Below, piece after piece: positions 16,882 to 25,940 of a stretch of 64,000 nt of DNA; position 1 is the stretch's first letter, and each line of letters starts with the position of its first letter. The stretch is from Niabella aurantiaca DSM 17617 (lineage in GTDB: Bacteria > Bacteroidota > Bacteroidia > Chitinophagales > Chitinophagaceae), in the NCBI RefSeq assembly GCF_000374125.1, contig NZ_KB893643.1:441645-505644 (forward strand), read 5' to 3'. The notes beneath the pieces were generated by a model. The model made no database searches, was not told the DNA's origin, and worked only from the letters and a program-made list of their open reading frames with translations. The position numbers and the translations under genes are program-made.

Positions 16882-17904
16882 TCAATATTTAAAATGAATC
16901 TCGGTAGCCCCATATCCATAGGAAGGATGGTACTGGTTTACAAAATAGCTGACCTCTTTTTTTAATCGCAGCGCATCGTGGATCTCATTGCGCAGCTTGC
17001 CGGTACCCACGCCGTGGATGATGGTGAGCATCGGCTGCATGTGGGCTACAGCAAGATTATAGAATTTTTCAAAGGTATCCAGCTGCAATGTCAGCATCTC
17101 AAAATTATTCATCACTGAAGGATCATCCGTCAGTTTTTCGATGTGCAGGTCCACTACGCTCCTTGCCGGATCCAGATGCCGGCGGGCCTCCTTTGCATTG
17201 TATACTTTAAATTTTTCGCTCAATTTGCTGAGGGATGCCTCCATGGGGTTTTCCTCCGGAGCTTTATCAGGGTACGTATCAAACAGTTTATAAGAAAATG
17301 CAGCCTGGTTTTTTTGCCGCAGTTCCTCAATCTTCGCAAATAGCTGCTTAGGCTTTATTTTAACGGAGGTTTCAAAGTGGGTCGCCTTTTGTTTATCGGG
17401 TTGCGAAAGCGAGAACTCCAGCTCAAAGGACGGGCTGTCGCTCATATCCTCAAAAGGAACATCATGAATGTAAAAGTTCTGAAACGGCAGAACGGTATTT
17501 TTCAGCTCAAATTCAGGATCGCCAAAAAAACCGAGCGCATATTTAAAATGATAACCGGTGCGCGTATTGTTTACCAGGTGCACCTTCAGCAACTCTACTA
17601 CCTCATCGCCAAACTCATCCGTATCTGAAACCGGCAGAAAGCTCAGCCACACGCCGTCTTCCTGCCGCGGAGGGGTGGCTTTCTCCTTTTTGAGATCATC
17701 CACAAACCGGCGGGGTTTTTCCGGCGGCCGTTTCTTTTTCTGCGTAAAGTTCTTAAAATAGGGAAAATCGATCTGGTCCAGGTACACCGGAAACTTCACG
17801 CCTCTTACATCCACCATTACCATTTTGTCGTTGATAAAATCAACAATCACACCCTCTTCGTCCGAATGAAGGATCAATACTTTATCACCTATCTGATATT
17901 TCAT
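16882..17904 (-). CDS. DUF2027 and Smr domain protein
   Basis: A 340-residue cytoplasmic protein. The N terminus (MKYQIGDKVLILHSDEEG) and the middle are a DUF2027 region. The C-terminal ~85 residues are a Smr (MutS2 C-terminal) domain with VDLHIEKL, the catalytic-type motif HGVGTGKLRNEIH, and the ending GYGATEIHF. Smr domains nick DNA or cut mRNA on collided ribosomes. The role of this Bacteroidota fusion is unknown. The gene's first 20 bases overlap the last coding bases of the permease gene, so they are probably cotranscribed. Confidence 0.88.
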   Translation of the reverse strand: MKYQIGDKVLILHSDEEGVIVDFINDKMVMVDVRGVKFPVYLDQIDFPYFKNFTQKKKRPPEKPRRFVDDLKKEKATPPRQEDGVWLSFLPVSDTDEFGDEVVELLKVHLVNNTRTGYHFKYALGFFGDPEFELKNTVLPFQNFYIHDVPFEDMSDSPSFELEFSLSQPDKQKATHFETSVKIKPKQLFAKIEELRQKNQAAFSYKLFDTYPDKAPEENPMEASLSKLSEKFKVYNAKEARRHLDPARSVVDLHIEKLTDDPSVMNNFEMLTLQLDTFEKFYNLAVAHMQPMLTIIHGVGTGKLRNEIHDALRLKKEVSYFVNQYHPSYGYGATEIHFKY

Positions 17905-19603
17905 TTTTTGTCAATGTATCCTTTGCCAGTCTGCTGTTAAAACGGCTGTAACTAAAATAAACGATCAACCCGATGCCCAGCCAGATCAAAAAACGGAACC
18001 AGTTAGAATGACTTTCCTGGGCCATCAGGTAAAAACAGCAAATCATTCCCAGTACGGGGATCAGCGAAAATTTCTTTATATAAGAAAACACGGTTATTAT
18101 CAGCAATACGATCCAGAAAAGGATCATGGGGAATTTTTCCACCGTCAGAATATCGCTAAAATGCTGTGGTGCATTCTTTATAACCAGGATCAATGCCGCT
18201 AAAAACAACGCGGGAACAATGTACCGGCCATTTACATAAGGCACTTTGAATTTAGATACCGGCTTCTCGGGACGGTTGTCCAGCACGAGGATGCCACCAC
18301 ACACAAGTACAAATGCAAACAACGTTCCAATACTGGTTAAAGCCAAAACGGTTTCCAGGTTCAGGAATAAAGCGGGTATTGCTACCACCAGGCCCGTAAC
18401 AACCGTTGCAAAAGAAGGCGTTTTGTACCGGGGATGTACCCTTGAAAAAGCTTTGGGCAACAGCCCGTCGCGGCTCATGCTCATCCATATACGGGGTTGC
18501 CCCATCTGAAAAACCAACAATACACTTGCGGTGGCAAAAATGGCGCTGACGGCCACAACGGCAGAGATGAACTTCAGACCCTTTGCGTCAAATACCATGG
18601 CCAGCGGATCACCTACATTCAGGGTGGTATAAGGGACCATACCGGTAAGCACCAGGGCCAGCAATACATAGAGCACGGTACAGATGATGAGCGAATAGAT
18701 CATCCCTTTGGGCAGATCCGTTTGCGGGTCCTTACATTCTTCAGCAGTAGTGGATATGGCATCAAAGCCAATATATGCAAAAAAAACAGCGGAAACACCC
18801 TTCAGGATGCCACCAACGCCCGTGGGGGTGAATGGCGACCAGTTATCCGGATTTATATAAAAAGCTCCCAGGACAATCACCACAAAAATGACAGCCAGCT
18901 TGAGCGCCACCATCAGATTGCTGGCATTCCTTGATTCTTTGATGCCTACAAAGACAATATAGGTTATGACGACCACGATGAATAAAGCAGGCAGGTCCAT
19001 AATCATCCGCAAGTTCCCGATCCGGGGGGCGTTGACCCAGGCCCCCACCTTTTCTGCCAGCATGGGATCCATTCCCGCCACCACGCTGCTGATGCCCTGT
19101 GCTCCGGCTTCCAGAAAACCATGTTTGGCGGTCATATAATCCATCGTCAGCCAGTCGGGTATATGCAGTCCTACCTTACTGGTAAGATGGGTAAAATAAT
19201 CACTCCAGGATATGGCAACCGCAATATTGCCGATGGCATATTCCATGAGCAGATCCCAACCGATGATCCACGCAAAGATCTCACCAAATGCCACATAGGA
19301 ATAGGTGTAGGCACTTCCGGAAACCGGAACCATTGAAGCAAACTGTGCATAACAAAGGGCGGCGAACCCGCAAGCCACAGCTGTGAATACGTAAAGGAAC
19401 ACCACTCCCGGCCCTCCGTCTGCTGAAGCTTTGCCGATGCTGCTGAAGACGCCGGCCCCGATGACCGCCGCAACGCCCAGTGCGGTAAGATCCCTTACTC
19501 CCAATACTTTTTTCAGACCGGAACCGTGCGTATCTGTTAAGCCGCTTTCGGCCTCTTTTAACAACACCGTCACCGATTTTTTCCGCAGTAAAGGATTTGG
19601 CAT
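17885..19603 (-). CDS. APC-family amino acid permease
   Basis: A 572-residue permease with about 12-14 membrane segments. The first half has the APC motif (GAGVFSSIGKA near residue 46) and FFAYIGFDAISTTAEE, a region conserved in cationic amino acid transporters. It probably imports amino acids by proton symport. Substrate is not determinable. Its stop codon lies inside the start of the DUF2027-Smr gene. No regulator is nearby. Confidence 0.88.
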   Translation of the reverse strand: MPNPLLRKKSVTVLLKEAESGLTDTHGSGLKKVLGVRDLTALGVAAVIGAGVFSSIGKASADGGPGVVFLYVFTAVACGFAALCYAQFASMVPVSGSAYTYSYVAFGEIFAWIIGWDLLMEYAIGNIAVAISWSDYFTHLTSKVGLHIPDWLTMDYMTAKHGFLEAGAQGISSVVAGMDPMLAEKVGAWVNAPRIGNLRMIMDLPALFIVVVITYIVFVGIKESRNASNLMVALKLAVIFVVIVLGAFYINPDNWSPFTPTGVGGILKGVSAVFFAYIGFDAISTTAEECKDPQTDLPKGMIYSLIICTVLYVLLALVLTGMVPYTTLNVGDPLAMVFDAKGLKFISAVVAVSAIFATASVLLVFQMGQPRIWMSMSRDGLLPKAFSRVHPRYKTPSFATVVTGLVVAIPALFLNLETVLALTSIGTLFAFVLVCGGILVLDNRPEKPVSKFKVPYVNGRYIVPALFLAALILVIKNAPQHFSDILTVEKFPMILFWIVLLIITVFSYIKKFSLIPVLGMICCFYLMAQESHSNWFRFLIWLGIGLIVYFSYSRFNSRLAKDTLTKNEISDR

Positions 19604-19620
19604 ATGAATCGATTTTATGG

Positions 19621-20586
19621 TTAATGCTCCCTCTTTACCAATTGCTGGGCAAGGGTTTTGAGGGGTGCTTTCCGTTTAGAGACCACAGCCATATCATCAA
19701 AATGCTGCAGGGCCTCGTTTAAAAACCGGTGTTTCAGTTCAATGGCCCAGTCGTCAATTTTGCAATCCCGGTAAATGCTGATCACTTTGCTCACCTTTTC
19801 CGGATCATTCCCGGCCAGCAACTGATCCAGCGCCTCTTTTTGTGCTCCGCGTACATCTCCCAGGGCCTTTATCAGCAGGAATGTTTTCTTATTCGCGAGG
19901 ATGTCGCCGCCGGCCTGTTTGCCGAATTTTTCAGGATCGCCGAAGGCATCCAGGTAATCATCCTGCACCTGGAAGGCCAGGCCGATCTTTTTGCCCGCCT
20001 GGTACAGAAGATCGAGGTTCCCGTAGCTTCCGCCCCCGAGGATGCCTCCCATCTGCAGACTGGCAGCAAGCAGGACGGATGTCTTTTTGGTGATCATTTC
20101 CAGGTACTCCTCCATCGTTACACGGTCTCGCTGTTCATAATCCATATCTAACTGCTGCCCTTCACAAACGGCAACAGCGGTATGATTGAACAGCTCCAGG
20201 ATCCGTTGCACCAGTGAGAGGTCGATCCCCGAAATATATTCATATGCCCGGATCATCATTACATCGCCTGCAAGGATGGCCGTGCTTCCATTGTACCGGG
20301 TATGAACGGTTTGCTGACCCCGCCGTAAAGGGGCTTTGTCCATGATGTCGTCATGGATCAGTGTAAAATTATGAAACAGCTCGATGGCGGTGGCCACATT
20401 CCAGGCGTCGGGACTGATCTCCCCGAACAACTCATTTGCCATCAGGCACAATGTGGGCCGGAGCCTTTTTCCCCCCATTGATAAGAAGTAGTTATTGGGT
20501 TCGTACAAGGTATGTGGCTCCCGCGGAAAATGTGTTTTTCCAAATGTTTCGGAAAACAACGCGGATAATTCTTCGAATGTATGCAT
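19621..20586 (-). CDS. Polyprenyl (trans-isoprenyl) diphosphate synthase
   Basis: A 321-residue all-helical prenyltransferase that condenses isopentenyl diphosphate with an allylic diphosphate, feeding quinone or carotenoid synthesis. The first aspartate-rich motif DDIMD is at 79-83, followed by the RRG motif. The second, DDYLD, is at 209-213, followed by GGDI and NKKT. The residues before the first motif (FHNFTLIH) control chain length but do not allow a firm product call. It is followed 17 bases later by the permease gene. Confidence 0.92.
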   Translation of the reverse strand: MHTFEELSALFSETFGKTHFPREPHTLYEPNNYFLSMGGKRLRPTLCLMANELFGEISPDAWNVATAIELFHNFTLIHDDIMDKAPLRRGQQTVHTRYNGSTAILAGDVMMIRAYEYISGIDLSLVQRILELFNHTAVAVCEGQQLDMDYEQRDRVTMEEYLEMITKKTSVLLAASLQMGGILGGGSYGNLDLLYQAGKKIGLAFQVQDDYLDAFGDPEKFGKQAGGDILANKKTFLLIKALGDVRGAQKEALDQLLAGNDPEKVSKVISIYRDCKIDDWAIELKHRFLNEALQHFDDMAVVSKRKAPLKTLAQQLVKREH

Positions 20587-20600
20587 GATTCAACCGGAAA

Positions 20601-20670
20601 ATATAAAATATCAAATGTAAAATCCTAAACTATAAATCCCAAATTCTAAGTACTAAATGCTAAATATTAA
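20601..20670. repeat. AT-rich short-word repeat between polyprenyl synthase and rnr
   Basis: About 70 bases made of varied copies of a 7-9 base word of the type TAAAT-C/G-C (for example TACTAAATGCTAAAT). There is no coding potential. Similar word-like tracts occur at 25893, 38826, 39830 and 43873. The rest of the 20587-20755 gap shows nothing. Confidence 0.5.
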
Positions 20671-20755
20671 GATCCGGCTTCCGGGTTCGGAATATCACCC
20701 TGTGGCTGCCTGATGACCGGTGGCCGGTAAAGATCGCGTACGATATAAGGCCTGT

Positions 20756-22750
20756 TTATTTCTTTTTCCTCCCTCCCGTTTTTCTCGGCGCTTTTGATGT
20801 GGCGGGTTGCACCCAATGGTAGTCCAGATAGCGCTTTTCAAGATTTGCTGCTACTACCTGTATACGTACTTTATCGCCCATGGTAAACCGGGTACCGGTA
20901 CGCATGCCGATAATGGCATAATCGGCTTCTGAATGTTTGAACGAATCATAGTCTGCCAGACTGGTCATGCTTACCATTCCTTCGCACAGATGATCTACCG
21001 TCTCGGCCCAGAAACCGAACTTGGAAACCCCGCTGATGATGGCATCAAATTCTTCTCCCACAAATTGCTGCATGTATTCGACCTGCTTGTACTTGTTCGC
21101 ACTGCGTTCGGCTTCCATGGCTGCCCTTTCGCGCTCGCTGCAATGCCCGCATTTCTCCTCCAGCTTCTTATCGATTTTTGCTTTATCCTCCAGGATCTCC
21201 AACAGGATGCGGTGCACCATGATATCGGGATAACGGCGGATGGGCGAAGTAAAATGGCAATAATTCTCAAACCCAAGTCCGTAGTGACCGATATTGGAGG
21301 AAGTATATTTTGCCTTGGCCATGGTGCGGATCCCCAGTTGCTGCAGCACCGCTTCTTCCGGCCGGCCCTTTATATCTTTTAGCAATTTATCAAAAGAGGC
21401 TGCAATGGTCTCGGCACTGGAAATGTCAAATTTATAACCAAACTTGTGGGCAAACGCCACAAAGGGCAACAGTTTTTCCTCATCCGGCGTATCGTGGATC
21501 CGGTAGGGGAACGGTAAGGTTTTATTGTTGATCTTTACTTTGGAAGCAGCCTCGGCCACGTATTTGTTGGCCAGCAGCATCAACTCTTCAATCAACTGGT
21601 GTGCCTCCTTGCTTACTTTTAATACGATCCCGGTAGGCACGCCGTGCTCGTCCAGCTTAAAGCGTACTTCGGTGGAATTAAAGTTGATGGCCCCTTCATC
21701 AAAACGGCTCTGCCGCAGCCGCTGGGAAAGTTTATTGACGATCGAGATCACTTCTGCATGATCACCCGCCCCGGTTTCTATAATCTCCTGCGCTTCCTCG
21801 TATGTAAACCGTCTTTGGGACCGGATCACTGTTTTTCCCAGCCAGTACTGTTTTACCTCGGCTTTCTCATTCAGCTGAAAGATTGCGGAAAAGGTCAGCT
21901 TATCCTCGTTGGGCCTTAAGGAACACAATACGTTGGATATATGCTCGGGCAGCATGGGATTTACCCGGTCCGGCAGGTACACAGAGGTGGCCCGCTGGTA
22001 AGCTTCTTCATCAAGCGCCGTGCCCGGAACCACATAGTGGCTCACATCGGCAATATGCACGCCTACTTCATAGTTGCCGTTCTTCAGCACCCGGAAGGAG
22101 ATCGCATCATCAAAATCCTTCGCATCCTCCGGGTCGATCGTAAACGTGAGGACATTGCGGATGTCTTTCCGCTTTGCCAGGTCTTCTTTTGTAATGGTAT
22201 CCGGTATGCGGCCGGCCACTTCCATTGCTTCGTCAGAAAAAGACAGGGGGAATCCTTTCTCAAGCAGGGTTTCCTTCATGGCGATGTCGCCGGCATGCGC
22301 TTCGTCCAGTACCGAAACGATGGCACCCACCGGACGTTTATCCTCTTTTTCCCAGCGCAGCATTTTGGCTACTACCTTTTGCCCGTTCAGGGCGCCATTC
22401 AGTGCCTCCTCCGGTATATAAATATCAGGCAGACCCCGCTCCTTATCACCCAAAACAAACCCAAATCCCCGGCTCAGCTGCAGCGTTCCGATAAATTCGG
22501 TACGGTTGCGCTGCACCACTTCCACGATCTTGCCTTTCAGCTTTGCATCATAACCGGATGTCAGCTTTACACGGACCACATCCCCGTCCATTGCATTGCG
22601 GATGTCTTCCGGGCGGATCATAATATCTTCTTCCTGCCCCGGAACGATCACAAACCCTCTTCCGGATTTTGTCACTTCGAGGGTCCCCTTCAGCAGTTGT
22701 TCATTGCCCGAAGACGATTTATTTTTTTTCTTCTTTATTTTTTTTGTCAT
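20756..22750 (-). CDS. rnr: Ribonuclease R
   Basis: A 664-residue 3'-to-5' exoribonuclease. The order is a Lys-rich N terminus, cold-shock domains (about 20-150), the catalytic RNB domain with TIDPEDAKDFDDA near residue 209, and a C-terminal S1 domain (about 565-645). A basic tail GGRKKK follows. It degrades structured RNA in the cytoplasm. The stop codon of rnr is separated from the polyprenyl synthase gene, while its start overlaps the lpxK stop by four bases, so lpxK and rnr are translationally coupled. RNase R is preferred over RNase II because of the tails and length. Confidence 0.93.
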   Translation of the reverse strand: MTKKIKKKKNKSSSGNEQLLKGTLEVTKSGRGFVIVPGQEEDIMIRPEDIRNAMDGDVVRVKLTSGYDAKLKGKIVEVVQRNRTEFIGTLQLSRGFGFVLGDKERGLPDIYIPEEALNGALNGQKVVAKMLRWEKEDKRPVGAIVSVLDEAHAGDIAMKETLLEKGFPLSFSDEAMEVAGRIPDTITKEDLAKRKDIRNVLTFTIDPEDAKDFDDAISFRVLKNGNYEVGVHIADVSHYVVPGTALDEEAYQRATSVYLPDRVNPMLPEHISNVLCSLRPNEDKLTFSAIFQLNEKAEVKQYWLGKTVIRSQRRFTYEEAQEIIETGAGDHAEVISIVNKLSQRLRQSRFDEGAINFNSTEVRFKLDEHGVPTGIVLKVSKEAHQLIEELMLLANKYVAEAASKVKINNKTLPFPYRIHDTPDEEKLLPFVAFAHKFGYKFDISSAETIAASFDKLLKDIKGRPEEAVLQQLGIRTMAKAKYTSSNIGHYGLGFENYCHFTSPIRRYPDIMVHRILLEILEDKAKIDKKLEEKCGHCSERERAAMEAERSANKYKQVEYMQQFVGEEFDAIISGVSKFGFWAETVDHLCEGMVSMTSLADYDSFKHSEADYAIIGMRTGTRFTMGDKVRIQVVAANLEKRYLDYHWVQPATSKAPRKTGGRKKK

Positions 22751-23832
22751 AGATACGTTTGTATTTGTGGGTTTTCAAAGTTTTGAATAAATTCTTTAAT
22801 CAAGGTATCGAATTTTTTGCTCCCGTCCAATAAAAAGCTATGGCGCACCGGCAGTACAAACAATGTCACGGATGCCAGCTCTTCACGGAATTTAGCAAGG
22901 CGAACGCTGTCTTTCTCTGTGGTGATGATCGCAACAGTTCCTTTTTTATATGCCGTGTATGCTTTCAGGATCCGGGACAGGTCTTCCTTCCGGAATTCGT
23001 AATGATCTTCAAAATAAAACTCCCGGATCGCTTTTCCATATTGTTCCAGCTGTGCCCGCAAAGGCGCCGGGTTTGCAATACCGGTCACCAGCAGCAGGGC
23101 ATCCATATTCCCGGGTGCCCAGCTGCGCTCTCCAAAAACAGGATATGGCTGTCCGTATTGCAGTGCTGCAAAAAAAACGGACTGTCCTGCAACGGGCCGG
23201 ATCTCCTCCGTAATGGCCTGCCGTTCCTGTGCGGTCAGCAAAGCCGGGCATTTTGTTACTACGATACAATCGGCTCTTTCGTAGTGGGATCTCAGGTCCC
23301 GCAATTGCCCCGCCGGCAGGTAATTGTCGCGCGGGAACGGGTTATCGTATGCGGTCAGCAGTATATTTAACCCGGCGGTAACAGCGCGATGCTGTAAGGC
23401 ATCGTCCAGAATGATGACCTCCGGTTTTAAGGTCCGGAGCAATGTTTCGATCGCTACGGTCCTCTTTTCAGAAACAGCAACGGTAATGTCCGGAAACTTC
23501 GTGTAAAACTGCATGGGCTCATCTCCGATGGTGGCAGCGGTTGCAGTGCTGCCGGCCAGCAGGAAGCCCTTGGTTTTCCGGCCATATCCCCTGCTGATAG
23601 TTGCCAGCCGGTAACGGTCTTTCAGCAAACGCACCAGGTACTCTACCATCGGCGATTTACCGGTTCCGCCTACGGAAAGATTGCCGACACAGATCACCGG
23701 CAACGGATAAGAATGGCTTTTCTTTATCCCCGAATCGTACAGGAAGCTAAAGATGCGAACGCCTGCAATATAAAGCCAAGAAATGGGTAAAAGTAATTTG
23801 TTTTTTTTTCTGATGACGTTCTTAAAACTCAT
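22747..23832 (-). CDS. lpxK: Tetraacyldisaccharide 4'-kinase
   Basis: A 361-residue kinase of lipid A synthesis, adding the 4'-phosphate to the disaccharide precursor at the inner membrane. A hydrophobic N-terminal segment (about 12-32) would anchor it. The Walker A motif VGGTGKSPMVEY is at about 56-67, followed by SRGYGRKTKG. The DDALQHR motif is near residue 143. Length is normal. It overlaps 5-formyltetrahydrofolate cyclo-ligase upstream by 11 bases and rnr downstream by four. Confidence 0.94.
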   Translation of the reverse strand: MSFKNVIRKKNKLLLPISWLYIAGVRIFSFLYDSGIKKSHSYPLPVICVGNLSVGGTGKSPMVEYLVRLLKDRYRLATISRGYGRKTKGFLLAGSTATAATIGDEPMQFYTKFPDITVAVSEKRTVAIETLLRTLKPEVIILDDALQHRAVTAGLNILLTAYDNPFPRDNYLPAGQLRDLRSHYERADCIVVTKCPALLTAQERQAITEEIRPVAGQSVFFAALQYGQPYPVFGERSWAPGNMDALLLVTGIANPAPLRAQLEQYGKAIREFYFEDHYEFRKEDLSRILKAYTAYKKGTVAIITTEKDSVRLAKFREELASVTLFVLPVRHSFLLDGSKKFDTLIKEFIQNFENPQIQTYL

Positions 23833-24391
23833 AAATCCTTTGCGGCGTGATACAATAATTTAAAGGTACGTCAAATTTATCGGTATCGGCAATCCGCGGT
23901 ACCGGTTCAAAGTAACTTAATCCAACGATCATTGCATCCGGCCGCAGTTCTTTCAGATACCGGTCATAGACGCCTTTTCCGTATCCTACCCGGTACCCCC
24001 GCTCATCGAAGCACAACAACGGTACAAATATGAGATCCAGTTCCCGGGGATGTGCAACGGGGCCGTTCTGCGGTTCGCTGATGCCAAACTCGTTGATGGA
24101 AAACAGGGTTTCGTCATCAACCCAAATGGCATTCATGACCGAAGAAACAGGATCATAAACCGGATAGGCAAACCGAACACCGGGATTCCGGAATTCAAGA
24201 TATCCTAAAATGGCATCGGTGCTGATCTCCTTACGCCGTGCAATGGCAGCATAGCTAAATACGGAATGCAGCGGCGGCATGGGCAGTTGCTGAACCCTGA
24301 TCAGCAGCAGGTCATCCCAGACCGCCTGCTGTTTTAAGGTAAGCTGGGCGCGTTTTTGCAGATATACGGTTCTTGCTTCCGACTTTAGCAT
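23822..24391 (-). CDS. 5-formyltetrahydrofolate cyclo-ligase
   Basis: A 189-residue enzyme that converts 5-formyl-THF to 5,10-methenyl-THF with ATP. The family motif GYGKGVYDRYL is near residue 150. The start ATG at 24391 is preferred over 24424. The residues that follow (LKSEARTVYLQKRAQL) match the usual N terminus, and a TAnnTTTG motif (24395-24402) lies directly in front, making the message nearly leaderless. It overlaps lpxK by 11 bases. Confidence 0.92.
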   Translation of the reverse strand: MLKSEARTVYLQKRAQLTLKQQAVWDDLLLIRVQQLPMPPLHSVFSYAAIARRKEISTDAILGYLEFRNPGVRFAYPVYDPVSSVMNAIWVDDETLFSINEFGISEPQNGPVAHPRELDLIFVPLLCFDERGYRVGYGKGVYDRYLKELRPDAMIVGLSYFEPVPRIADTDKFDVPLNYCITPQRIYEF

Positions 24392-24394
24392 TGG

Positions 24395-24402
24395 CAAAAG
24401 TA
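24395..24402 (-). promoter_or_regulatory. Putative -7 element before the cyclo-ligase gene
   Basis: The minus strand reads TACTTTTG three bases before the chosen ATG at 24391. It fits the consensus, but no -33 box was seen. A transcript from here would be leaderless. Confidence 0.35.
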
Positions 24403-24445
24403 CAAAAAACAGGCGAGGTTCCATGCGTTTTCATTACCGGGGAGC

Positions 24446-24991
24446 CTACACCGGCCGGTTGATAAAAACGGAAAAAATGGTGGTGCCGTAATTTTTTTCG
24501 AAACTGTATTTTTCAAATGGTTTGTAATCATTCCTAGGTGTATGTTCCAGCACAAACCAGCCATTTTCCTTCAACAGCTGTTTTTCGATGATGATCCGGG
24601 GCAGCTCGTCGATGGTGGCAAGCGCATACGGGGGACCCGCAAAAATAAAATCATACGCGATGGAGCAGGTCTCCAGGTATTTGAAAACATCCATCTTTAC
24701 AAATTTCATGTTCTCTATTTTGAGGAACGCTGCCGTTTTTTTTATAAACGCAAACATCGCATTGTCCTTTTCCACAATTGTAAGGTCTGCCGCGCCCCTG
24801 CTGGCCAGCTCATAGCTGATACTGCCGGTGCCGCCAAAAAGATCGAGCGTCTTGATCCCATCAAAGCTGATCCGGTGCTGCAGCACATTAAAAAGCCCTT
24901 CCTTGGCAACGTCGGTAGTAGGCCGGGTATAAGGCATTTTAGCCGGCGGATGGATCTTCCGCCCGCCTAAATCACCGGCGATAATGCGCAT
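24446..24991 (-). CDS. rsmD: 16S rRNA (guanine(966)-N2)-methyltransferase RsmD, variant active site
   Basis: A 181-residue class I methyltransferase for 16S rRNA m2G966. The N terminus MRIIAGDLGGRKI and TRPTTDVAKEGLFN are typical. The SAM-binding motif I is LDLFGGTGSIS (49-59). Motif IV, normally (D/N)PPY or F, here reads GPPY at 119-122 (FIFAGPPYAL), the codon being GGT where GAT would give Asp. It could be a lineage-specific state, a mutation or a sequencing error. It overlaps the upstream DUF3822 gene by 25 bases. Confidence 0.9.
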   Translation of the reverse strand: MRIIAGDLGGRKIHPPAKMPYTRPTTDVAKEGLFNVLQHRISFDGIKTLDLFGGTGSISYELASRGAADLTIVEKDNAMFAFIKKTAAFLKIENMKFVKMDVFKYLETCSIAYDFIFAGPPYALATIDELPRIIIEKQLLKENGWFVLEHTPRNDYKPFEKYSFEKNYGTTIFSVFINRPV

Positions 24992-25767
24992 AGGGCAACC
25001 TGTTTTAAGGTGGTGAAATAGTGTGCCGGGTACAGGGGCGAGGGCGCTTCTAACCAGCCGGCATCCATCAGCCGGACATTAAGGAAATAAGCATACAGCA
25101 TGTTATACAACCGCGAGTCGGCATTTATCAGTCCGGATATATGCAGCTGTACCTCTGTCTGCGGCAGCCCATGAACTCCGGCAATCTTAAGCAGGTAAAA
25201 CAATACATCCTCCGGAGCGCGGTAAGTATAATGTTGTGCCAAAAGCAGCACCCCGTCCTTTACAGCGACCACAGAAAACGCGTTATCAATAAAATTGACC
25301 GTTATAACCGCCGCTGTCTTATCGCCCAGGGCTTCGGTAACACGGATCTTTTGCAGGTGCCAATAGGCTGCACCCGGCAAATGCTGAATGCATTTGTTCA
25401 ACAGCACAAAAGGCACGGAATAATTCAGGGCAATATCATCTCCGATATACTCATTCAGGATATGGTCCTGCGGGTCTCCCCCGGCCAGGTGCAGCAAGGC
25501 ACTGTTATCGCCCTGATTCAGCGCTGCAGGCAGCAGGGTGTATGCGGGAAAATCAAAGGCGATGATCTTTTTTTGGACCTGGGGAATGTCCGGCAATATT
25601 TCGTCCGGGCTGCTTTTTTCGGTCGAATACCATTTCAGTGCTCCCAACTTTGAACCCAATGCGTCACAGACTGCGTAAGCTAAATAACCCGGCCCGGCCT
25701 GAACGGCCAAAACACTGTTCTCTGCATCTACAAAATGCGTTCCGTCTATTTCAAATCTCGCCTGCAC
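24967..25767 (-). CDS. DUF3822 family protein
   Basis: A 266-residue cytoplasmic protein of a family known mainly in Bacteroidota, with the character of an actin-like ATPase fold: an N-terminal half with AFDFPAYTLLPAALN and a C-terminal half with VTVNFIDNAFSVVAVKDG. It overlaps rsmD by 25 bases, a neighbourhood I recall as common for this family and which suggests a link with ribosome or coaD/rsmD functions. No enzymatic motif was identified. A TAnnTTTG motif precedes the gene. Confidence 0.8.
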   Translation of the reverse strand: MQARFEIDGTHFVDAENSVLAVQAGPGYLAYAVCDALGSKLGALKWYSTEKSSPDEILPDIPQVQKKIIAFDFPAYTLLPAALNQGDNSALLHLAGGDPQDHILNEYIGDDIALNYSVPFVLLNKCIQHLPGAAYWHLQKIRVTEALGDKTAAVITVNFIDNAFSVVAVKDGVLLLAQHYTYRAPEDVLFYLLKIAGVHGLPQTEVQLHISGLINADSRLYNMLYAYFLNVRLMDAGWLEAPSPLYPAHYFTTLKQVALCALSPVI

Positions 25768-25787
25768 TTGCTTTCTTGTTAAGGGAG

Positions 25788-25795
25788 CAAACGTA
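25788..25795 (-). promoter_or_regulatory. Putative -7 element of the DUF3822-rsmD operon
   Basis: The minus strand reads TACGTTTG (TAnnTTTG) 21 bases before the ATG. No clear -33 element. Confidence 0.45.
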
Positions 25796-25892
25796 CATAA
25801 AATTTTTGATTCAGATTTAATGTCATGCGGCAGGAATCGATATGGCCCGTCCGATGTTTAAAATTTTACATCAGATCCAATTTTATCTCCCC

Positions 25893-25930
25893 TACATTTC
25901 CACATTCTCAAATTTTCACATTCTCAAAAA
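25893..25930. repeat. AT-rich short-word repeat after the DUF1343 gene
   Basis: Alternating words of the type CACATTCTCAAATTTT, two to three imperfect copies. The same words recur at 39830-39868, 14 kb away. Non-coding. Confidence 0.5.
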
Positions 25931-25940
25931 CTGAACACCG

